Shown here in pieces: positions 1 to 12,687 of a stretch of 64,000 nt of DNA. The stretch is from Voacanga thouarsii (lineage: Eukaryota > Streptophyta > Magnoliopsida > Gentianales > Apocynaceae). The position numbers and the translations under genes are program-made. The stretch covers positions 496,001 to 560,000 of the forward strand of contig JANUWF010001218.1 of the NCBI GenBank assembly GCA_026120185.1, written 5' to 3'. Numbering within the stretch: position 1 is the stretch's first letter; every line of letters begins with the position of its first letter. The notes beneath the pieces were generated by a model. It was not told where the DNA came from. It worked only from the letters and a program-made list of their open reading frames with translations, and did no database searches.

Positions 1-821
1 GCTCAAGAAAGACCAGGTTAGAGAAACTCCTTAATGCTGCGGTCATGAAAATTCTATAGCATTATCCAATATGGTATCTTAGCATCAGCAGCATTATCAT
101 CTTACCAGGTTTATAGACCATTCACAGGAAAAAAAACTGCTTGTATGCATAAAGTCTCTGATATCATAACCGCCATCAGAGCTACAGGAACCACTAATAT
201 CTAGTGGTTATTCTTTGTCCAGGAAGATTGAAATTCTTTAAATGGACTTGTCTTTCTTGGCAACCTACTTATTAGAACAAACAGTAAAATAACCAATCTA
301 TAGTCTGAGAAAGAGTCCAAATGCAGTAATTTGGGACAGAGTTCTTTACCAACCCTATTGCTCAAAGGCTATCTAGTTATGAGTCTTCTGAAGGTTATGA
401 TTGGAAAAGGGAGGTGAGGAGAAACTTATCTTGTCTATAATTCCATGAAATAATTAATAAACGGTTTACTTCGATGTAAGCTAGCTAATTGGTTGGCCTT
501 TATACCTCAAATCCAATAGATAATAGAACAAACTATGCCCACAAACACTTGCCATCAAATCAATGTGAAACAACCTTATTTAACTGAAATATTATGCTTG
601 TTAATGGAAATGGACCCACAAAGTAAATATTGGATTTTGTTTAAATTTTGCGTTAGTTTGATACAAACATAAGAAGCAAGATGCAAAAAAACAGGTCCAT
701 CTCAAGGCACAGGTAAAAATAAGCATGGCTGGTGAAAAAAAACAAGACAGCTTTGAAGACAGATATGTGCCTTTGCTTGTGGATTGAAGCATATGGATGA
801 CATTAGCCAAGAGAAACCAGA

Positions 822-998
822 TTAATCCAAACTTTTATCTAAGGTATGTACTAGGTGGCTTGACCTTTTTGCCCACATGCTGTCCTTTTTGGCTTTTCTC
901 ATCTTATAAGTGTGGCTGGCATCTTCTCTTACATTTTTGGGCTTATTAGGCTCCACAATTACATTTTCATTTACATTTATATTTTCCCCCCTATTTCT
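822..998 (-). other. Possible terminal coding exon, unrecognised basic C-terminus
   Basis: On the minus strand an open frame of 58 codons runs from just after an in-frame TGA (999-1001) to a TAA at 822-824. The peptide is polar and basic, with a lysine-rich patch reading KMRKAKKDSMWAKR, and its codon use looks more protein-like than the surroundings. A weak acceptor (TCTGAAG/AAAT) lies at its upstream end, so it could be the last exon of a minus-strand gene. I do not recognise the family. It may be chance; transcript data would decide. Confidence 0.22.
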
Positions 999-2663
999 TC
1001 AGATTTGACATAAAGATGTAAACCTCTAAAGTAGTGTCGCTCACTGGAAAGAAATCTACTTGCGCTAGCAACAGTTTACAAAATTATCTAAAAATTCCAA
1101 GTATACAAATAGAAGAGCATTCTACGGCTAAAAGAAAATGAAAAAGAAATATGTTGCGTGCATTTCTAGGTGTCTGACTTGCACCAAATGCCAAATAATG
1201 AGCATATCTGTATATCTGACAGTGACTTGGCAGGAAAATGCAGATTCATTACACACAATCAAGTATGGCATCAGTTGGCCACTAATGTTGTTTTTAACTT
1301 TGCGGAAAGAACGCAATGAACTGATTCTACAAATTCAAGAAAGAATTAAGATAAAGAAGAAACACAAACCAGCAAAGGGTTGGTCGGTTGTGGTAGCATC
1401 TTCTACACTGAAAAGGACAAGAACACAAGTTTAAACTCTGGAACCACACTTGTTGCGAGAGTTTTACCTTTCAGGCTCCCAGCACAAAAGAGATTAGTCT
1501 TGGTACAATTTACTTGGTTTTACCCTTGGTTAAACCCAAATAAATAAAAATAAACACATCAAGAGTTGCCTCAGAAAAAACACATCAAAAGAGAGTGAAA
1601 ATTCTGGGTACCATATAGGCCGAGTATTATCCCACACACAAGTGGTTCTGGTGAATGGGCAAAACCTAAAATTCTGGTTCGACAACCATTCTTCATCAAG
1701 TTTGGGAGTATTGATACTACCAAACTATTCGCTATTGCAACAGATATGTGGAGAGTAGACCACTGTCCTGTTGGCTTACCAGCCTCAAACTTGGCCTACA
1801 TAGCATATCAAGTCGCAAAATTTCTTCTTTCCCATTTACAAAAATATCCTAATTGCGTATTTGCATCAGCCTCTACCTCATTTATCTATCTATTGGACTG
1901 TGCATTTAGCAGAGTCCATCCAAGAACAACCAATAAGGTACAATTTCAATTTGTTTGTCACAAAACCAGCATACAGTGATAGAACCCGCCACTTTTAAGA
2001 ACTCCTAAGCACAAATTTTTCCTCATGTAGACATAGCATCAATCACATGCAAGAATAATGAACTAATACGCAAATAATGTGTTAGCCTGAACATAGAAAT
2101 TACATTGAAGCAAGATATTCTTGGTGGGTTTCACCTTTTGTCCCATTCTTTAATCAAGAAATCAAACAAAACAAGCTGAACCCAGAAAAGAGAGCAGGAA
2201 ATAACAGCAAATTACTGCAACGGTGTGTTTCAGCCAAAAAAGTCAGGGATGGTAAAAGGTTACCTTGAGAAGGTGAAAAACTGAGTTGGGTCACAGTAAA
2301 TGCAATCTGTATTAGCTTGACAGGAACGAACGGTTAGAAACTGGTTTTTTTTTTTTTTTTTTTTTTCCTAATAGGATTGCGCCGTTGTTGTTGAGTGACT
2401 AGAAACCTGAATTAGGCGCCAATTAAATTCTACGCGGGAAGAATTTGCTGTTTGTCTATTAGGTAACAAGGGGTGTTTGAAAAAGGAAAAACAAAATCTG
2501 AAAAATAGTCAAAATATTGAAGGAAAAGCTAAAATGAAATACAAAAATAAAAAAAAATACTAACTATAATGAAAATTTAAAACATTTGTTTTTCTTTTTA
2601 TGTTTTCTTTTTTTTTCTTTTCTTTCTTTCTCATATGAAGTGGAATTTATTATACAAACAAGC

Positions 2664-2691
2664 TATATATATATATATAGAGAGAGAGAGA
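2664..2691. repeat. Compound microsatellite (AT)n(AG)n
   Basis: A TA run is followed directly by an AG run within AT-rich intergenic DNA. Confidence 0.9.
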
Positions 2692-4211
2692 TAGGTATTC
2701 ATCTCTTGTTAAACATTACATAATTCAGTACCCTTTAAATAACAAGATGAAAACGTGGTTACCACAAAATCTCATCACTAGAAACAAAAGAACACAATTA
2801 TCAAAATTTATAATTAAATATAGTAATTTCTCACTTTAGTCGAGAGTCTAACTTAATTTGATTTTTTGGGTTGAAAATATCCCAACTTTAAGTTAAAATG
2901 CAAATAAAGATAGGTGTACCATTTCAAATTTGTCTTGACCTGTCTCATAATTTTTTATTTTTTAATATTTATACTTCTAACATATATACCTACACACATA
3001 CACACTATGAAAAAATTAATTATTAATATTTTAAATATATATTATCACGATTTAAAATATAATAAATGATCAAATATTTTTAAAATTTTTCTAAACGATA
3101 TGCGATAACATTTAGTTTAATATAAGAGTAGTATGTTTTTAAATATTAATTTAAATTATTATAAAAATATTTTATATTTTTAAAAAAATAAAATATAAAA
3201 AATTTTTAATCATATAAAACTAATGATATTCATTATCTAATAATTTTTATTTTGCAAGTATTCTTCAATCTTAAGTGAATAAAATTATATTGAGAGATTT
3301 TAATTTTTAAAAATTTTGTTGTATTTTCATAATTTTATTATGTTTTTTTACTACGAATGTTATACTTTAACATATTTGTTATTTGAAGTTGTATTTTAAA
3401 ATTTTATCATCTTATTGTGAGTTTATTAAATTTTTTTTGTATAGATTTATTTGTTCACATTTTTTTAAATCTTTTTTTTTTCCCACTGGAGAATGCGTTA
3501 GAATGGGAATGGTTGGACCAAGGGCCAAGGGCCAAGGCCAAGGAGCACCGGCTCTCCCTGAGGATGGGCTAGGATGCGAAAATGCAGAAGCAGGGCCGGA
3601 GAAGAGCTAGAATTTTCGGGCCCACTCCAACCCAATTGCCATTTCAATATGAAGCCCAAAAATCTCCGCTGTGATTTTCTTTTTCTTTGTTAGGGAATGA
3701 GAATATAAACTAATCTCTCAACCTATTGCCCAATAATTTTTTTTTTTAACTAGTTAAACTATTGTTGCATTATTTCGGGTTGATAGCGCCAAAAGTTAGC
3801 TAAGGAAAGATGGGTTCGTAATGTCGAATTTTGTATATAAATTTGTAGGCACGACCTGAAAAGTAGATAAACTATTTGCCCTGCAGCATTCACCACCAGC
3901 AGCCAATGATCCAAGATGCACAAATTACATACACTAAGATGCAAAAAGAAACGTTTCTCCAAAGATCCACCGAATGCTTTTGTTATTGAGAAGTGATTTA
4001 TCCCATAATAGATCCTATACATGATAGCAGCCTGCAATTACTAAGAGAAGGATGCCCAAAAGCAAAAGAAAAAAAAAAAAAAGGAAAAACACTCAAATGG
4101 TACATGTATTGCCCATGGGTGAACACCCCTTAACCTATTGGCCCGCCAAAGGCTCTTCATTAAAGTAGTTCAATAAGAAGGAAAATTTATTGCTTTTCAA
4201 AGCAGCCGGGC

Positions 4212-7200
4212 TCATGATTCTTTGTACCATTTCCACCTTTGTTCAACTTCCCTGAGAACATTGGCCCGGGCTTGGCTTTTCCTAGCTTCATCTTCAACCC
4301 AGGATCTGCGTCCACAATTTTGGCCAAAATCAAACTATCAATTTTCAATCCTTAGACCACTTAAATGTATGAATTCTAGTAGCAGGTAGCAGGATTAAGT
4401 CAAATGGATGTGAAATATTTCTGAGCAGTATTATGAAGTCAAAGACTATGCGAAGATCAAAGTAAGTTCATGTTTTTCACCTGAGTATTCGAAGAGCTTC
4501 TATCTCAGCTTCCAGAATTGATTTTGCATCAAGTAGCCCTTCATATTTGACTTGAAGATCTGAAAGTAAAGCATCTACATTGCTCTGCTCCTCTGTATAC
4601 TTTGCCCTCTCTGTTGTAAGTCGTTCAGACATTCCATTTACTTCTTCCTTTAAACGAGAAAGCAGCTGCTTCTGACAGTCCAAAGCTGCCTTTTGCTTTA
4701 AAAACTCAGCTAGAACATTTTCTTGAACAATTTTCTCCTCTTCAAGATCAATAACAGCCGCATGATAAGCTTCCTTCACCCTTAAACTCCGACATCTTTC
4801 TCCTTCCATCAATGTGTCCCAGAATTGTTGGATGTCTCCTTTCTCAAGAAGTTCAGATTTTATTTCTTGCATTGCAATTCTTATGGAAGCATTTTCAGCT
4901 TCAATTCTTGATAATTCAGCACTTATAAAGTTTGCCATTCTTCCACTCGTCAGAGCTACAACTGCCTGTGCCTTTGTGGATGGTTTTCCTGGCTGAAATC
5001 GCTTGCTTTGTCCTGCATGAAATATTAAACTTGAGATCATCCATTGTCTCAATAATGGAGCATGGCCAAGGTTGGTTTTTTCCCCCTTCATTTTTTACTT
5101 TCCTTTGAGAGGCGAATAGTTTGCTCCAAAAATCTTTTTTCTGTACCACTGGGTGTTAATTAAACAAAAACAATTCAGATAAATATTCTGTAACTTTATG
5201 CAGATGCAGTCATTTGTGGCAGGAAATGCACAAGCATGTCTGAGAGAGAGAGAGAGAGATGATACCAAAAGTTCTTCTGAGGATGCTCTTTTCATCAATA
5301 TGAAGGTCCATAAAAATGTCCACTGTTGCCTCTGAACTGATCTCCCTTGCATCGAGAACATCAATGTTCCTCCTTGACATCTGAACTGTAAGTAAAGTCA
5401 GATACAATTTGGGAGAAAAGCCAAAGGGTCACTCTCAATAGTGCTTGAAATGCTATACAAAGATGGGAGGCAATAAGGTAACAACTTGTAAGATTCTCCT
5501 ACCTCTGCATCAATCCCAGGCATGACCCCGTATTCCAGCTTGGCTTTCCAACTAATAAGATCCTGGCGAGATATAAATCTGTAACAAGCAACATGTTCCT
5601 CAAGTTTCATTAGAAAGTCCATGCATGGAATAAAGGCATAAGAAACAACAACTGGGAGGTGTACCTTTCAGGAAAAAAATTGACCCCTTCTCTGCTTTCA
5701 GAATTATACAGATTAGAAGCAGAGGTCCCACCAGAAAGCTTGCTAGGGATTATGCCCGCCTCAGCCAGGGCTGAAGTATGAATTTCAAACAGAACATCAA
5801 ACAGTTATTCCCTAATAAAAGACGCCCAAAAGATCATAAGGAGAAATCAGTGTCAAACCTTACTTTGAATAGGCTCAAAATCAGGGCCTTCAATGCTCAC
5901 ATCATCAAAGGCAGCAACTTTAGACCCAGAAAGTGCCGCTGATGGAATTATCCGATGCTTCCTGCTCCTGCAATAATATGCAAATGATAGTTGAAAGATG
6001 TGCACTATTAAAACCAAGATTGAGGACCAAATATGGCATGACACTACCTTTCCAGTTGAGAATTTGCCCGAACCAACCATCTTGCATATTCTCTCCTTGT
6101 GCATAATTCATCTGCTTTAACACCATCTTCAATAATCTGTATATCTTAATAACAATTTGAGAAAACCATGCTCAAAGCTGGATATTGAATCTTGGAAAGA
6201 TGTTATACTGTCTACTAAAGATATAAAATGATTCAAAATATGCTATAATTTTCCTTTCAGAGAAACACATACATAAAGAAGACAAGTTCCCAACCCCACA
6301 TTGGCAAAATTTTTCTTTTGGATAGATGAAACCTACAAGGACGACCATGTTGACACTTCTATCCAGAAAGATGAAACCTACAAGGACAAAACACTACTAA
6401 AGCACAGAGCAAATGAACTAAGTGCTAATGGTGAGAGAATGAAACTTGCAAACTGCAATGACTTGTGCAGCTGAAATCCTTAAAACAAAAGTCAAGAAAA
6501 GACAGCCAAGGAGATTGAGACACATAAGCTATAATTTCTCGCTTAAACTAGGTGTGTCACCTAATCAGTTATCACACCCATACAGTTATCAACCAATTGC
6601 AAAGATCACAAAAGAATTAAAAGATTAGAGAATTAAAAAAAATACATAATCAAACTCATCTAATTAACGACATAATTTGGGGTGCTAAATTAACTGACAT
6701 TCCAGAAGTTGATGGTTGAAATTGGACATGGTTGCTTATGATAGAAGAATATCCTGAGGGTTGAGGCAATCAATTCATGACCATCACTCAGCCACAAATA
6801 CAAGTCCTTGGAAGCCAAAAGGAAGATCCTTACTAAAACTACACCAAGAATCACCTATGGCTTGAAGAGATATGCCTTAATGATTGTTAGAGTGTTTAAT
6901 TGTGTAAATTACATCTCTTACTTATTTACTGCATACATATGACCTGTTAATAGATCATCCAATCATCTGAAATAAGGGAACATGTTAAAGCATTTAAATG
7001 TTTAGATTACACTCCATCCATGGAGGTGAAATCTAATAGTCATCACTAGAACCCAAATGCAATACTTACTACAACAGCAGTTTATCAAGTTCTTCATTAA
7101 AATGTAAATGACAAAGGTATCCTTTTAGCTAATTCGATAAATTATGATCTGCTGTATTTATAAAGAGGTACTCTAAAATAGTCCAATGCATATTAGTCAA

Positions 7201-9092
7201 GCTTTGGTTAACAGTCCTTATCCTGTCACATGAACAGATACTTGACTAAGCATATTATAATGATGGAGAGATCCCCTTATGCAAACCACTTCAATGGTTC
7301 CTCGACTCTTCTTTATCCCCTTCCCTTACAAATTACTTTCTTTCTTTTCAGCGCTTCTCTTCTTAATTCTCTCGTTACCTAATTCTTAGAAACATGAGCA
7401 TCTAGCCAAATATACTCAATATCCTATCACGTAACTAATTGAAGAACAGCTACGTTACTGCTATCAAAGCACGTTGACAAACTAAAAAGCCGCCTGACCA
7501 CTCCTATAAACCATCTCTCTTGATATGCATGTGAGGGTGTGACTTGTGTCCACCAATTAAACCCTGGCAGCTTCCCAATTATCCAAAATATGGCTCAAAC
7601 GAAAAAGAACTTGATAAAGTAAAACCTTGCCTATTTTGATTTGCTGAAAAGTAGAGCAGCACACTGAGCTTGTTCAAGCAACATGCAAACGAAAGCAATA
7701 TGCAGAGACTCACATATACGTGTATCAATTACAACAATGTCAAGAAATGTGCATGACAAGAAAAATGGCATTCATCACATTGTATATGCTCTTAAAGTCC
7801 ATACCTTGAGTTCTTTTAAAACAGATAGAGCTTCCTGTTGAGTGGAATCTACAGCAATTCGAACTATAATACGCTCAAGCTGACCTCTCGCTGCTGCAGG
7901 ATGTTGGGAATCTAAAAAGGGCAAAAGTAAGAAGAATCAGAGTGTTGAAATACAAAGAATGTAACTATAGATGAACTCAGTGCAGGAGAGTGGCCCCATT
8001 AAAGAAAATACAAAAAAACTCCAGAACTAAGCAAAGTTCTAATAACTTAGTTTTAATTGCAAAGAACCTCCAGCACCACAACTTCCCTATCCATACTAAA
8101 GGAATGATATGTGCGTTAAACAAATTTCAATGGCACAGAAGAAAACTAATTTTTATAACAAATATACCAAGGATCTATATTTGTCAAATGGAATCAGTCA
8201 TCCATAAAATCTGAAAGATGAAGTTCTACATTTACCTTTCTCAACATTTTCGTCAACTGCATCAGACACAATCTTATGGCTTCCTTCAGAAACCACAGCA
8301 GTTTCTGTTAAGGCATCAGGATCAACTGATTCACTCCCAATACCTTCTTCTTCAGTTTTAGATGACACTAAAACCCTTTGGATAGCATTAATCTGACTGC
8401 TAAACCAAAATGGGAAACCTATAAGAGGCAAATTTACACCATAATTCATCACAATCCATGAGCATGCTACCATGGAACCATAATACAAGAGAAAGATTAT
8501 TCTTGGATTGCTAACCTTTCCTTGATAATAAAATGTATGCAATAACTCCAACCAAGGCAACTGACGCAGCGGCACCAATCATCACCAATGTAGCTCCTAC
8601 AAAAGCCAGCCAAGTCAGCCTTAAAATCATCCCCAAACTAACCATACTCCAAAAGAGAAAGAATCCGAAAACATTAATCCCAAGTTGAAGCCAAAATGCA
8701 ACAGAAATACAAATGAAACATCAGCTTTATAATTATCTTCAATTTCTACAGAGCTCAAACCAAGAGAAACAAAAGGGTTTATGGATAGTTCAAAAATCGA
8801 ACTTTTTAAGTTTTCAAAAAAAAAAGAAGAAAAAAGAACCTTTCTTCTTTTTCTTCTCTTTAACTTGAGCTTCAACGACTGCCCAGCCATTGAACCCATC
8901 AGGGCCATTCTGATCCGAAGAGAACCACGAAGATTGAACATCTTTCTGTGTAATGGAAGCAGAAATTGAAAAGGATCTTGGGCTTTTCGACCTGGTTAAA
9001 ATTGGATTTGAAGAAATTTTAAATTTATGGTGACATAAAAATCGAATTTTTGAGGGAAAGTAGATAGGAGAAGTTGCAACTGAAGAACCCAT
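4212..9092 (-). CDS. SLH-domain chloroplast membrane protein, 579 aa, 11 coding exons
   Basis: Spliced model, in transcript order: 9092-8840, 8596-8516, 8418-8236, 7911-7805, 6136-6048, 5967-5864, 5770-5665, 5578-5503, 5380-5266, 5012-4481, 4305-4212. The exons total 1740 nt, every junction is GT-AG, and the phases agree throughout. The N-terminus (about 1-50) is rich in Ser, Lys and Arg with few acidic residues, like a chloroplast transit peptide. Residues 86-111 form one hydrophobic helix after a Lys stretch. Residues about 209-335 match the plant S-layer homology (SLH) family: TRREYARWL, the FDD motif, and LAEAGIIPSKLS. Residues about 400-550 are charged and coiled-coil-like, and the end carries SWVEDEARKSQARA. 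The closest relatives from memory are the Arabidopsis SLH proteins At3g25680, At5g23890 and At5g52410, reported with chloroplast or thylakoid membranes. A molecular role is not established. The largest intron (6137-7804) is 1.7 kb. Confidence 0.9.
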
Positions 9093-10600
9093 GTCTTCTT
9101 TTTCTTTCCGGGGAAGGAATAAAAACAATCAAAAGTCAATCAGCTTGAGCTTCGTTTTAGCGCTGAGAGAATTCCAATGCAAGAAGGCAGTGTACATTCA
9201 GTAACAGTCTCGGTCTGAGTCTGGGTCTGTGACTGTGCTGAGGAAGGTTTAGGTCACTTTTCGCAGAGGCAGAGAAATTCATCAAAGTTTTCTTTCCTCA
9301 TTAGGTGAATCACATTTTTCATTTTTGCCCGTTAATATTTACCGCGGTAGTTCTAATTTTACGTAAAATGTATTATAAATCTTAAATTTTTATCAAATTG
9401 TTATTTAAAAGATTTTAATTTTATACTATAAATAATAAATTACATGCCTTGTGCATACACAAAAATAAGAAATCTTATAAGGAGATAGAGCAAGAATAAA
9501 TTTGTTAAATTTTTACTATAGAAATTGTGAATGTACATATACTTTTTTCTACTTTATATTTAAAATTGTATTTAATTTAGGTAATAGTTTATTTTAAAAT
9601 ATAATGTTTTACTCTGTACGAAAATTTATTTTATTTGATATTAGAATAAAATGTTGCCCAATTATTTCCTATTTTTAGTAATTGCATCTAATTTATTACT
9701 GTATTTGTTATTTAAAATTTAAAACTTTTTAACAATGTTTGGGATAAATTTGAGACTTGTAATACACTTTGGTGTAAATTTAGCATAAAAATAAATATTA
9801 AAGACTAAAAATATAATTTGCTCCTTTTTTTTTCTCGACTAAATAGCCGGGTGGAGCCTTTTTAGGAGATATCGGGAGAGGAAATAAAATTGAATATTGG
9901 ATTGAGAATAGGATACTTGTAATTAGTGTCATTGCAAAGTGCCAAAAAAGGCTTCTACAGTCATGTTTTTAGGATGTTTTGGTTTACTTGGATTGCTTAT
10001 TACCCTTTCGTTCTTAAAATCACATTCTAAAGAGGTTTTATTGCCGTCCTTTCCTGCATTTTCATCACCACTCAACCTGCACATTTGACCAATAGACCAC
10101 AAGTATAGACGCTCACCGCTTGAATTGCACCTCTTCATCAATCCTATCTTGCAGTAGTTAGTTTGGAAGAAGCCACTAATGGAACAACATATTGCAATTT
10201 CTGCCTCTTCATCTTAATTTTAACTTTAAAAGAAAAAGAAATACCAATACGTTAAGAATATAATAGTTCAATTGATGAGAAACAGTTCTTACCTTCTTAT
10301 CGATCGTAGATTCAATTTTGTAGTTAGCTTGTCACTTGGCAAACTCTAATTCAATGCTAATCAGGACTCAGATGTAGCTGCAATATGTGCATCCCCTCAT
10401 CTTTTCTGCCTGGTCGAGTGAGTCGATTCTGCCTCCAAGAACTTGGCACTGTGTAGCACTCAGCTCGAGTAAACCGTGAAATCTCAAGTACAGAGGCCGA
10501 ATCAACAGCTATATACACACATGAATGCTCATTTAAAGAAATGTTTATATACACAAGACATGACAGACATAAGCAAGGATTCAGAATTCTGCACTTTCAA
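9093..10600. other. Intergenic: SLH gene 5' flank and cytochrome b561 3' flank
   Basis: From 9093 to about 9300 the minus strand should contain the 5' UTR and promoter of the SLH gene; the sequence is less AT-rich there. From 9310 to 9880 the DNA is strongly AT-rich without open frames. From about 10350 to 10600 lies the probable 3' UTR of the cytochrome b561 gene. The short frames between 9929 and 10554 show no family signature. Confidence 0.5.
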
Positions 10601-12687
10601 CTAAGAAGACACAGACTTGCCATTCGTATATATGATTTTAGTTGGGGGAGTTTTATTCTTTGGTAAAACTGCAGTTAGTATTACAATGCCACTAAGCAGA
10701 GCCAATCCAAGTCCTATACCATTCACAATCATCGACTCCGTGCATCGCTTCAATACGTCTCCTCTTGTTTGCAAGAATGTCAACTTCTCCAGAAGCCCCG
10801 TCTCAGCTGTGGCCACGGCCAAAGCATATGTATAGAGACCAACAAAAACATGCCATGGCAAGACCCTTACCCTTACAGTTCGTACCTCGCCTCTATGCCA
10901 AAAGCTCAGAAAACCCATAATCCACTGCACCAAAAAGAATTGGACTTAACACATCACACAATATCAGTTGCCTACTGCATTCTGATTTTTGACAGCTTGT
11001 AAACGGCAACTTTGCCTTTTTTTCCAATGGATTTTACCATTAAATTAGATAAGCACTTAAGGATGATAATTCATGCATGAAAACTGATGGAGATCAAATA
11101 AAACCTCAGCCCTTGTTTTATTCATTGTTTCACTTTGATTTAATCACATTGTTCCAGATTTGACTGCAACCTCCTCATAGTTCATGATTTGACTGCACCC
11201 CACACTTTCCACTCTCACTCTCAAGTGAGTCTCATCCTTCATAAAATTTTATGATTTCAAATTCTTACAGAGCAGACCAGCTAAGAAGAGATTTTGGAAA
11301 CTAGAAACTTTCAGGTAAAAAGGCTCCCACGCAAACCTCTAGTGTCTACACGACCTACCTATGCAGCTATGCTCTAATTTAACAAGACCAACACAGAAAA
11401 TCATATCCTTGATACAACAATTGATAGATATTCAATACAAGGAAAATCATTTTAGGGAAGCTGGTATAGAAGGACATTAATGGAAGTGTACAAAGGTTAG
11501 ATATAGGAAAGTTGGTAGCTTGATAATTTGAAGATGATGTAAAGCATGGCATTAAGAAAGCATGGCAGTAAGTTAGGATATAGAATACTATGACAATTTT
11601 CTGAGAATGCCAAAATGTTCACTGCATATATCACAGAAAGTAGCAATGTTAGAGCAATCAATCACATTATTTGATCACAGACAACCACTAATTTTCATAT
11701 TCAGTTGGAAAAAGAAGAGAACATAGAAGTCTAACTAGACCAATCAACCTTCTCAACTGTGTATAATACATATTTCTATCCGGCAGTGGCCCCATTCAAC
11801 TTGTTTTGTTGCTACTATTATTTGCTTTTATACCAAGACCAGATTGTACACACTACCAAATATAAGAGATAATTCAACAAGAATCCTAAATGAAGGATAA
11901 TGTAACTGAAAAGGACAGGAATTTGTCAAAATCTCCATAATGATAGGGTTGCTTCCACTGAAAAGAAATGTGCAGATGTGAAGGGGCTAAACAGTGTGAA
12001 TTATTAGTAGCGAGTTTGGATTGCGGAATACATTAGTTGAAGGAAAAAGAAACCAATGCTGATTTGGAACTGGGAATGAGAAAAAAACAAATACCTGAGC
12101 CCCAAACAAGGAGATACAAACTATACCCATCCATGAGTGCAAACTGTAGAAATTAGCCACAATACCATCTTGGCTGTGAAACTTGGTCCAGATCCCAAAA
12201 ACCCCAGAAGCCAAGGCCACACCTTGAAGACACAAGTGAACTGATTTTTTCAGATTTCTTGAACCAGGCAACCATCTGTGCACTAAAATGGCTGCAAAGA
12301 CAAACAAGCAAAATACAACCAAAAGCTATACCCTTTTAGAAAAACCACCTTTTGTTCCAAGAAATGAGTCCAAAATTGAAAATTTACTACCTTCTCCACT
12401 AATCAAAATGAAACCAATCACCATAAGCAAAGGATGAAGCACCTGCCAAAAACAACAAAACACAATCTCTTTTCAACTCAAATGTACTTCCATAATTGCA
12501 AAAACAGAGTTAAACTATAGGCAAACATAGGCATTACGGCATAAATAAGGTCGTCTTGAGAAGGGGAACTAGGGACAAAGCTAGTCGTGAAGTGAAATGC
12601 CCAAGTAAGTACAAGAAATGCAACTATGAATGCTGAAAATCTAGCAAAGAGAAGAAGAGAAACTGGTGAAAGTGAGACTGAAGCCAT
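10601..12687 (-). CDS. Cytochrome b561 / transmembrane ascorbate ferrireductase, 240 aa, 4 exons
   Basis: Exons in transcript order: 12687-12538, 12442-12391, 12291-12095, 10924-10601 (723 nt, GT-AG junctions, phases agree). The family moves one electron across a membrane from cytosolic ascorbate to an acceptor such as monodehydroascorbate or Fe(III) chelates, using two haems b. The model has about six hydrophobic segments. The four haem-ligand histidines are all present at the expected spacing: H53 (LHPLLM), H86 (KSVHL), H119 (SLHSWMG) and H158 (LPWHVF). The length fits the plant family (220-250 aa). The start is the Met just before the first hydrophobic helix; the open frame continues upstream but gains only low-complexity sequence. 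From memory it is closest to At1g26100, the Arabidopsis neighbour of DCP5, whose homologue is also in this window. Intron 3 (10925-12094) is 1.17 kb. Confidence 0.93.

Larger units (their letters stand above)
1..4211. other. Left-edge region without an established gene
   Basis: No convincing complete gene is seen in this stretch. The part from 1 to about 2460 has the moderate base composition of transcribed sequence. It contains one coding-like minus-strand stretch (822-998, listed separately) and a possible minus-strand noncoding exon ending in a donor-like CTCAAG/GTAACC near 2262, so it may hold the 3' part of a minus-strand transcript. A run of about 25 T lies near 2346. From 2480 to 3470 the DNA is very AT-rich and looks intergenic. 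A small GC-richer patch lies at 3480-3660. The stretch next to 4211 should include the 3' UTR of the SLH-domain gene. Confidence 0.5.
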